Positions 1-21,600 of a DNA stretch of 24,583 nucleotides are shown here, piece after piece. The stretch is taken from NCBI RefSeq assembly GCF_000003605.2, contig NW_003130854.1, positions 2,740,140 through 2,764,722 on the forward strand, written 5' to 3'. A program made the position numbers and the translations under genes. This DNA is from Saccoglossus kowalevskii (taxonomy: Eukaryota > Hemichordata > Enteropneusta > Harrimaniidae). The notes under the pieces are model-generated. The model had not been told where the DNA came from. It searched no databases and was given only the letters and a program-made list of their open reading frames with translations. How positions within the stretch are numbered: the first letter of the stretch is position 1; each line of letters begins with the position of its first letter.

Positions 1-189
1 AAATAATACAGATTTATTATAGACATTTTTCACAATCTATGCTATAACATAATATTATTGTCCCCAATAATAAACTCCGTCACATTCGTTATACTAAAAC
101 ACACGTCTTGCTTACTATTGAAAATACACTTCCCATTTGTTTTGCACAATCCGAGTAATTGTTCTATTTATAATTACTTCGTAACTAAC

Positions 190-11068
<10,879 letters not shown>

Positions 11069-11432
11069 GTTTCCACGCGTGTCACTATTGAACCGAATAA
11101 CATCTGAAGGAAGTGCGCATGCGTGTCGTCGACAGCTATTACCAAACACTGCTGTCTCCATAAGCCCGTTGCCGAACATTCTTACCGCAGAAATTGGCAG
11201 ACATAAGGGCAGAGGCAGGACTAGGTTGGTCAAAATGTACGTTTTTCTGTATTCCGTTGTATAATTACAGCGTTTATTATGTTTGTGTATGTATAGATTA
11301 AAAATGTGTCCATGTGTGGCGTGTTAGTACCAAATAGCCTATCAAATAAATAAAAATAAAATTCCCATTCAATAGCCAACATACAATCGTGCATATACTC
11401 CTACCAACAACATCATGGTCTTAGTGCCTTTG

Positions 11433-11439
11433 TTTTATA
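11433..11439 (-). promoter_or_regulatory. Possible TATA box for the ABCC gene
   Basis: The minus strand reads CTATAAAACA about 370 bases upstream of the ABCC start codon. A TATAAA-like string is expected by chance in AT-rich DNA, so this is only a candidate. Confidence 0.5.
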
Positions 11440-11686
11440 GAGTTAGTTGCCACGTATACAACTATTTTTTACTCAAAATTATCAGTTGTTTTTTATAGGA
11501 ATTCTTTTACACACATAATATTTAGTACATGTATTCTAACGAGGTTTCACTAACAATTAAGTAGTTGCATCCAGTGGCACTTCTTAAATTTTTCTTCATA
11601 CCTGAATGAGAAGTGAGGGGAAACAGTCATAGTCTTAGTTGTTATTTATTGTTGTCGTGGCTTGGCACTCGAAGCCTGTGCATGCA

Positions 11687-11715
11687 CAGGTGACCACTCC
11701 TCCGCTCTATAAATA
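11687..11715 (+). repeat. Promoter-like repeated motif, copy A
   Basis: CAGGTGACCACTCCTCCGCT followed by CTATAAATA. A near copy lies on the same strand at 22704-22730, in an intron of the other gene. They match at all but about four aligned positions, ignoring a two-base indel. No significant ORF follows this copy. Confidence 0.5.
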
Positions 11716-12242
11716 GCTTGTGCTATCAACATTTCTCATGGCATAATCTGGTCATATCTCCGCCTTATTTAGTTTTTGCTTTTGCGTTATTTGGCGGTGT
11801 CGAAATCTCTCCTTCCCAACAACAAGATATAATGAGTTTCAATGAGTATCAGTATTAAACGTAAACGCCTTTGATTATTGACGGCTATACAGATTTACAG
11901 ATTGTCCTTTACAGATTCTGTCACTCAAACAAACTTACCCTTCATACTTTTCTATATAATTTTTCTTCCGTTTGAATTTGCGTCATAACTCATTGCTAAT
12001 AGATAGTAAATATACACAATTTTACCTTATCAAATCACCGATATAACCGATATAACTACAGTGTCCTCTAACGTAGAAATTCTGAATATACTTAATAAAA
12101 GAGATTTTTTATTTGATCATTTCCCCATCACAGTGTTTTTTTAATTTCAGTACAGTACTTTATTTATCTCAATTACCCGCATACCTTGGCCAGCAAAATG
12201 AACATTCATGTTAGTTAAGCTAGCAATTGAAACAAATTCGTC

Positions 12243-12248
12243 TTTATT
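12243..12248 (-). terminator. Candidate polyadenylation signal of the EGF/Ig gene
   Basis: First AATAAA on the minus strand after the stop codon at 12535, about 290 bases downstream. A plausible 3' UTR length, but supported only by the hexamer. Confidence 0.5.
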
Positions 12249-12534
12249 TCTTAAGATATACTGTATACATATTTGCTTAGTAGAAACAGGTTTATAAAAG
12301 TAGTTAATACGGACACACACAAGCGGGAATTCTGAATACTATTGTTAAATAAATTGAGTTCTTATCAATTTATAGAAATCATTGCCGTTACTATTGAAAT
12401 GCATAACTGTAACTGACCCAACACAATAATTGGGCCCCTGGAGAGTAAGCCGGTATAAAAATTACAATCACTGGAGAAACAGAAATTATTAGCATTTTCA
12501 AAAAGTCGTAAATAATTCTGAGCATTAATGGCGC

Positions 12535-12692
12535 CTATGGCGACTTGTCGTCGATATCGACGGGGTTGTCGTGAGTAATGTGTTCGCCTGTTGTCATCGC
12601 AGTCATTATGGTTGAAACTGCCGACTTTATTTCTCGTTTCTTGCGACCCTTCTTCCGCTTCATGAAAATGCGGTAGACTAAAATTGCGGTAC
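12535..12692 (-). CDS. EGF/Ig protein: last exon, inner membrane helix and cytoplasmic tail
   Basis: [10 protein letters not shown] finishes the helix; KRKKGRKKR is a strong stop-transfer signal placing the C terminus in the cytosol; about 30 Ser/Thr/Asp-rich residues follow, ending [11 protein letters not shown] and TAG at 12537-12535. The tail has no kinase, NPxY or obvious PDZ motif. Acceptor TTTTAG. Confidence 0.5.
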
Positions 12693-15600
12693 CTAAAATG
12701 AAAAGCATACGATATAAGATCATTGCATAATTCGGACATCATTCGGATGCATCGCATGGGATATAAACTATGAATTACATTAAAACGTACCTAAGGCAAT
12801 GCAAACTGAACAAATAGCTGCAACTATTTGACTAATGCCAACAAAGTCACCATCGCCACTCAATTTCTGTTATGATAAAACAAAGAGAACGCATTGATCG
12901 ATATTTAGGTTGATCATAACATCATGAATCGTTTGCACTGGACATAAACGTCGTTAATGTCTAGGTTACATTCGAACATTTAATAATGTTTACATACAAA
13001 TGTCACACTTCGCATAGCTATGTAGATAAATATAAATCTGGTCTAGTATATAACTCAAAATACGTGTGTATTAGCAATTTTTGATTTATGAATATACTAT
13101 TGTAACGGCAACTGTGATTGTGACCTTTTGTGAAATGTCACAAGTGCATCTAGTTTAGAATTCGTGCATTACTAACATTGTTAATTGAATATAAAAGGCC
13201 AGGACAGCAAAGAATGGTTAAATCAGTAAAATTATCCAGCCATATTCTTTGGACTAGAACGCTTTCAAACTAAGTAAAATCTACATGATGAGGGAATGCA
13301 CAAACCCCAAAATAGATGTACAAGTATTCTATGTTAAACGCAAAGGAAATCTGTTTATTGTCATTTGGATTGTTCATAGAGTTGCACATTTTACATGGTA
13401 AATACATCAAAGGTATGATGACTGATATTCAAAGATTTACCCCACAGCTATCATTTACATATTCAACATGACATTAATCGTTGCTACCAACCTCCACTTC
13501 AATGGTCGGGTTTGGTTCTGTTGGGTCTTCGTCCACGGCCAAAATTACATTACCTTTTTTCCGGAAAATAAAAATATCGAGCTTGAATTTAATAAAAATA
13601 ATATTAAATAAACGATGAACCGAGTTTCTAGTCTGTTGAGAAAACTTAGCCCTTACAATCATCAGATCCCTGTGACCCTTCAACTTGAGTTGTATATCCA
13701 TTTGGACAAACCGTACAAAACTCACTACCAGTATCTGGTTGATAATGACCAACAGGACAAGGTACACACTCAGTTGAACTGCCACCACTTTCTGGCTGGT
13801 AAGAGCCAGATTCACATTCAACTTTATAAAAAAGAAGAGAAAATGAATCAGTACTTTTTAAAATACTGCTGTAATACTAACAAACATTGAGTGTGATATA
13901 CTGTGGAATAGACAAATAACAAAATATGTTTGCATTCACAACAATCAATCTTAATAAATATACTCCGAATAACTTCATCAAACTTGTTTGTACATTGATC
14001 ACTCTTTTTTGCAATATCACAAACTTACCACATAGGAATAGTAACTGGGTACTAGAGGCTTGGCCAGAAACACACGTTGGAAGGATGCCATGATGGTGAA
14101 ATGTTCCACTCTTCATATTCACAGGAGTGCCATCCACTGTAAACAGATATTTGTCTTCAAATGATGCAGATTCCAGTACTCTGATGGCATATTGTAATGT
14201 GTCTACCATATTATTGAAGAGAGTCTCCAATTCATCATATGTCATTAAACTATCAATATCTCTATTGTTGTCCGATTCTATTAAGACTAATCTTAAATCA
14301 CCATATATAGATTGTTCTGTTGTAGCATTTATATGATCTACAATAATTATCAAATCTTCCTTGAGCTCAATCAAGTCTTTGAAAGCATTAATGAATTTAC
14401 AATCAAGGTTTTCGCTTGTGTCGTAGTGTATTTCTGGCAGATTGATTGCCGACAATGACTTGTAGAATGCTAGTGACACTTCAACAGTAGGTATCGCCAG
14501 TGACGTTTTCAGAACTGTCAATTTCAAACTTTTGGAAACTGCCCTGCCATGAATGTTTGAAGCTTGGCAGTGATACCATCCAGTTGCTGTTGAATGCACT
14601 TTATTGAAAACTAGATTTTCAGTAATAACACCTGCTATTTTATTCCATGTTATAGAGTCTTTGGAATAGTACCACGAAATGTCTGGTGTTGGGTTTCCAG
14701 AAGCATCACACTTCAGCTCAAATGGTGGCTCACGTCCAGCAATAAGAGTGTGGTTCTGTGGTGAATTTTCAATTAGAGGTACTGTGTGTACATCAACAAA
14801 ACATTGATCGGATGATACATTAATGAGATGATTGCTAGCTACACATCTGTACCAACCAACATCCGTGGTCTTTGCAGTTCTCACATGAAGTGTTTCCTCA
14901 TTACCCAGAATTAAAATGTCATTTCTATACCATGATATGATTGGTTTAGGATCACCACTTGCCTTGCATGTAATCATTATATCTTCACCTTTAAGTGTTG
15001 TTGTATTGCTTGGTTGATTAATTATTTCAGGTGCCTCTACGCAGAAAATCTTCAACTTTACCATTTCATTCAAAACATTGAGTACATCAGCACTAACATT
15101 GATTGCGTCATCGAGCCTCAGTGAATCGTTTCGTATGATATCATGGAACCTTTGTCGACTTTCTCTTATTAGACCTTTCATTGAATCAACACCAGGGAGA
15201 TTTGCATACTTATAAAGTTCTAGTATTTTATCAAAAGTCACTAACAGACAGTCTTCAAATGATACACACTCCTTTTCAGTAAACACTTCTTTTGTAATAT
15301 TCTCCATAGCTGCTATCCAGGGCCCAAGAATTTGGAATTCAGAGGCAAGTGTCAATGCATCTATGCTTAGTTTTTTCGCCTGTTGTAAGGCCTTGAACGA
15401 CTCTCTAATTGTAGGCGTTTCTGTCAGATTTATTTTCAAAAGTTCGAATGTTATTTCATCTGCTGTTATGTTATAACTGACAAGAGCTTCTGTTATGTTC
15501 ACGACACTCATATTAACATCAGTAAAACTGGTGTTGTCCATCATCATATCAATGTCATTTATAGCTAATGACGCACTGTCCCTACTTTCTTTTGAAGTGT

Positions 15601-18600
15601 CAGCAATTGACTTTAAAATTGACATTGCTTGTATCAAGTAATCTGAGAGGTGCGTGAATATGTCACATTTTCTTTTGAATAGTGCAATGCGGAAATCATT
15701 TTCGTTACTGTTAGAAACCCCGGAAATATTTTTCTCTTTCATGTATTCATTTTCAAACGAGAAAATATGCAGAGTGTTATTTAGATTGTCTGTTAAATTG
15801 GAATAATTTTCGTATCCAATGTATTCAATTGAGCGTTTCTTTCTAAATGGTACAAGGAAGTCGGCCACATCTTCTATAATTGTACTTGCTATTTTCCCGA
15901 TGCTCTCCTTTAAATCATGGAAATTTATAGTCACCATAAAAACTTTCATTCCAGTTTGAAATACGTCAATTTCCAGGCCAACTTGGAGAGTAAAAACGTC
16001 TGGTGATCTCATCTCTACTTCTATTTCTAACCAAGCACGTTTTATGTTCACAATTTTTCCAATTGCAGATGTAACAAACTGAAATACTTCTATTCCTGCA
16101 GCAACCACATTCTCTAGTAATCCAAGTGCCTTCTTCTGCACCTCCAATTGGTATTGCTTGATTGTTAATGTTGTTTTTGCTAAATCTAGAACACTTTTGG
16201 CAACATCAAGAACTATTCTAGCTTCATCAACAACCACCTGTGCAGTTGAAACAGCAATTTCAGCCATGTCTAATGCCCTCAAGGCCACACCAAGTACTGT
16301 GTCGGCAATTTTCAATGCTGCATACGCAAGACTTCGTGCTGTTTCGCATATGGCATTACTAGCAACACAAACTGGGTCCGGGATTTTAGTCATACAATTT
16401 GTAAAAGAACAACATGGGTATGAAATCCATCCTGAACATATACGACATTTCACACCAGGGACACATATATTGTTGCAGGATCGTATTTTACAAAGTTTGT
16501 CAATATCAGATTGCTTGTCTTTTAAGGTATCTCTGGCACTTGCGACGTCTTCCTGCATTTCATCAACAACATCTAATGCACGTTCTAGTGCAGATACAGC
16601 TGAGTCAAACGCCGAGTTTGCACTTTCTACATCACTTTCTTTTTGTTCAAGCCAATCCTTTGCATTTTCTAATACGTCCTGTAAATAAGTGAGGAAATCT
16701 CGAGCCTCAGTAAGCCTTCTGTTGGCATTCTCACCGAACTCGGTTGCAGCTTCTTCTAACGCATCTGTCATACTCATAGGAAGTGACTGTTGCCCAAACC
16801 CAAATTCCCCGTAGATTTTCCACACCAGGTCGGACCATTGTACATTATTAGGTGCATTCACGTTCAAGTGGGCATAAAATGCTCCCCAAATGTTACCATC
16901 AATCTGATAATGAATATTCGTCTTGTTGAAGAAGACATTCTTCTCTGCTCGTATTCCAAGTACTTCTATCCCGGATACAATCCGGAAGAGAAAATCATAA
17001 CTGTTCGAAGCAAAGACAAACTCGTGCCCTTTGTCAACTTTAATTGTAATCAATTTGTATGGTATAGGGACAAAAAATCTAACCATGCCTCGTACAGCTT
17101 TAACATCTTTGAAGTTCTCGTACATTCCACTGAGACTACTACATTGACCAATTTTAGTAGACTGTACAAGCTCTATCTGTACCTTACCGAAGGGTAATTT
17201 TCCAATGACAAGTTCCGCTGTGAATTTCATTCCTATACCAGTAATCTCTTTTTGACTTAAAACACGCTGCATGTAAAACAACATACTTTGGTCAATGATA
17301 GTTTTTAACTGATGTATATAACTGCCAATCTTGTCAGAGATGGTAATAGTAAACTGTCGGATAACATCAGTATTTCTTCGAACATCATCCCATATACCCC
17401 TTACTCTTCCAATGTGTGATTCTATATGTGACACAATATAGGACATATCCCTGGATGGAGCTAGTTCTATTACAGCAGCAGCATCCGCAATGCTATTTCT
17501 TAGGAGTGCAACTTGTGCTAGCATTTGTGTGGGAAGTGTTTCATCCAAGTTTTGAACAGCTGTATTAACATCAGTAATTAGGCCGTTTACATTGAATAAA
17601 AGTTTGTCTACGAGATCAGGAATGACGCCATTAGGAATGGGTGTCATCTCACGCGGTTCATCAAAAGTTACGAATGCGTCCACAGCAGTGTCTAAAAATC
17701 CATCTTTCCCTACCTGACCTAGAAAGAATCGTGAGACCATTGAGGTACCAAACGGGCTTGCAAGTAAACGAGCACGGAAAAAGAAACCAGGTGGATCTGC
17801 AAGTTCGCCACACCATTGCCTGTCAAATCCTATAAAAAATAGTTGTATAAAGAAATATACCTATTCACTCTTGTTCCAAAAGACGATTGCAGATAATAAA
17901 GATGCATTTCATATCGCGGGACATCGTGCAGTTTTGTTCACAGTGTAAGAATTACAAGTGCTATTCGGTATTCTCCAATCTTACATGAATTAAGGTGTAC
18001 TAATTACGACTGCAATGTTACAATGACCAATTTGTGTTTTAATGCAAATAAATACTTTTTGGCAAGTCAGGCAAACAAAACACATTGCCTTACCACCTAT
18101 TGAGAGAAGGGCAGTTGCTTCCAGCTGTGCAATCCTGGCTGCGACTGGAATAATAATAGTTTCACCAAATATCCTATATTTCATTTGCATATCAACTCCT
18201 GTCTTGAAAATAACTAGTGCCTCAGTACGAATTTTAGAGAACTCGAACACCTGTAAAATATTAAAACGTATACAAATTATCCAGACACGTTTATGAAGAA
18301 GTTAAATAATAATTTCCGTGGCTTGAGCTGTTCATAATTCTATGAAAGAAATAATGATAATTACCTTTTCAATGTCGTGTACGTTAAGCATGACTTCTAA
18401 ATTTCCAGATAGGATATAACCAATGTGAACATCATTCCCAAAAATGTTATTGTCGGGAATGGATATCTCAGTCCACATAGTATACCCGGATGACAGATCA
18501 TATGTAAAGGTATGATCGCCATTCCATAACTCAACACTTCCTTCGTATGGTCTCAGCTTATTATTTCTTGACATACCAATGCCTATCATTTCAACCCCCA

Positions 18601-21600
18601 GCAATTCAAATGGGAAATTAAGTAACTGCAAGGCTGCTCTAGATCCTTCGGGAAACATGATAACTATCGTCTCCAAATCGTCGTCACATGCGTCTACCAA
18701 AATACACACTTCATTGTTGGAGGAGGGAAGAATCATGCTGTTTCCAAATATTGTTATTTCAAGTTCGCTTTGAAGAAGGAATATGGAATATATATTCTCG
18801 TTAAAAACAGGCGCGTCGATACATGCTTTATAGTTTTGAATTTGATTCCCATAAATAATCGTGGATTTTATTCTACTGGAGTCCGTCTGAGCTGTAGCAC
18901 TGATGTGAATCCAACTGGGGGAAACTCCTTTCAAGCCATTCAAATAGGTAGAGACAAAGGCATTATTATTTGTATATTCTTGTATGTTGAATATCGTCGA
19001 AGGATAACCAGTGCATTTGTCCAGTTCAGAATTATGAACAACCTCACCGGATTCAGGAGTATATATTGTGGATATGCCATGCAATTTGAATGAAGGATCT
19101 CGTTCTGCAACTATGCCGGACATAGAAATAGGAATAGGAATCTCATTTCTTTCAAAAAAGACTATACCACTTGTGAAAAACTCAGCGGTGTTAGCCTTTG
19201 ATTGGTACCACGTAGACGTTGATGACAAAACTACGTCTACACCATTTCCATTTGGACATGAATGTATGTTTATGTAGTGACACCCTCTAGGAAGCGTTGA
19301 ACATGGATTTGGCTGACATGTATCTGTAAAAACGCACATTATTATTTAGTAATACAATATAGCATTAGTCTAAATTTATATAATCGATGCGAACGTATAA
19401 CATATTACCATTACGTGTCATAAACAAAAAAAAATCCCAAAGCAAAAAACAATTGACTCACCTATACACTTCGTCATATTGTTGTCAAGAAAGTATCCAG
19501 GATAACAAGAACACACTGCTCCTCCTCTAATATTATCACAAATATGAACACAACCATGATTTCCGCTTTCACATTCATTGTGATCTGAATTTACGGCAAA
19601 AACGTATATTCGTGATTTGAGATTATTACATACCCATTGAAGTGCCGCTTGTTACTGATTTGCATTATTCTTTGATTCGCCAAGCGAGTATGCTTAATTG
19701 TATACACCTTATTCATAAAATAAACTTGAATGAAAATTAGCCAGTATCTTACTTGAACATGTTCTGTCATTGCTGTCTAAGACGTAGCCATTGTTACATG
19801 TACAGAAATAGCTGCCCTCTGTATTAACACAGTTATGTTCACATTCGCTAACACCATCCGAACATTCATTTGTATCTACAGAATAAAAATGGTCAGTTAA
19901 TACTTTGTAAAAAACGTGTTCTTGTCTCAGGTCTCAGGTCATAATATTACATGTTATATATGTTGTTTTTGCATTTTCTAATTGATAAATCAATGCTTTA
20001 TTGTTATATATTACACGCTGCATAAATTGTCGACATCGTTAAACCATAGCCATTTATATATAGGCAATACATATACATTAAACCGTTCAAAGTCTATTCA
20101 AAGTCTACCAATACGTCGAATAATCAGTAAACATACGACCTCACAATGTCCTTTTACATTTTAATTCATGCAATTACAATTTATACGCATCTACTTTTAT
20201 TGTTTTCGAATATTTGAACCCCCCCCCCCCAACTCCTTGTGGGGGAAATCTCATCGCACATTTGCAAACAGAATAATTGAACTGTGAAATGTACACACCT
20301 GGCGTAGTACCAGTAAAAAAGTATGAACAAGTGTCGATAATATATCAAGTAAGTAGTATATAATGCTTTGCCTATGGATATATTTACTTTACAAAATAAT
20401 ATATAGGAGCTATGTAATCGGTAATTATTGCCTTTACAATCCGCGGCATTACACAAAGCTAGTCTACTGCATAACAGCCAACCATAAAATCTAATAAAAT
20501 TCAGTCGTCTGTGTTTATCTACTTCACGAAATGAAAGAGGAATAATCATAAATATAAACTTTATAAAATTGCGCAATTTTATTGTAGAACGTTCTATTTC
20601 TTTTTACCTACTAATCAAGAGGTGGAAATAATCATCTCAAATAGCCAAAGCTGGATAACACAAATGTCAAGACATGACATGGGTTATGATGCCTGTCATC
20701 TAACGAAATACACAAATGTAGAAAGTTTTGTGTGTTCTTAACCAAAGGTGAACTGATAGAAAATCTATCTATCCATATCAATAAAATCTGCAGTCACACA
20801 CATGAGTTACTTTAAAATATCATATAAGTGATATTACGTATAACAAACCATACCATGGTACTCGTGTATTATAATCAATGATCTAACAGTTTTATTAAAC
20901 TAAGCACGGAACTTTGTTTTACAATCGATATCTGCTGGAAAGAACTTGGCTTGGTTCACTCTAACACCAAACGTTGCCGAAGGAAGCACAGTATCCAGTA
21001 AGTTACCCGCCGCGTTCGCCCACTCAAAACACAGCATTTGTTGGCATAATTAAATAAAAAGTAGAATTAATCAACTCAAACTGGCTTAGTTCCAGAACCT
21101 GGATAACAGAAATTCCCGAGAATTGCCATCCATAAAACACCATAAACCTCAGCCGTATGTATGTATCTACTACAAGAAACGACCTGGGTTATGGTACATG
21201 CAAATAACTTCACCATAAATATAAACTCTCCCGCGCATTTATTTTTATTACGTGCATGGTTCATAGTTTGTAAAGAAAACTACATAACTTTACTCTGTGG
21301 CATTATAAATGATGTGTGTCAACTCATAGTAATGTTCTTGTGGAGAATGACTACAAATTTTGACTAATGAGGTCGTGTGTTGATACAGCCTACCCTGAAT
21401 GTGCGTCTCGTGCGGGTGAATCCAGTAAAAGCACTAGCGTCAACTACATAATAACTTTAGGCACACCCTCAAGCAAATTATACTGATTATTATACATGTA
21501 TGACCTGCCTATCAAGTTCGAACAATATTGCTCAGCCCCCCAAAAAATCACAAAAAAGTTAAAAAGCCGTTTTGGGCGAAAAATTACTCCAACTTCGAGG

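Larger units (their letters stand above)
11069..12534. other. Intergenic region between the two minus-strand genes
   Basis: 1,466 bp from the stop codon of the EGF/Ig gene to the ATG of the ABCC gene. It should hold the 3' UTR of the former and the promoter and 5' UTR of the latter. It contains a plus-strand promoter-like motif at 11687-11715 and a possible minus-strand TATA box. No further gene seen. Confidence 0.5.

Noticed and set aside
16158-16688. Long open frame on the plus strand opposite the coiled-coil region
   Set aside because: Antisense shadow of the Ala/Ser-rich coding exon; the minus strand has the domain signals and splice sites.
18365-19323. Considered an IgGFc-binding or mucin-type N-terminal domain
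   Set aside because: The beta-rich pattern is suggestive, but the diagnostic cysteine spacing and motifs are not there.
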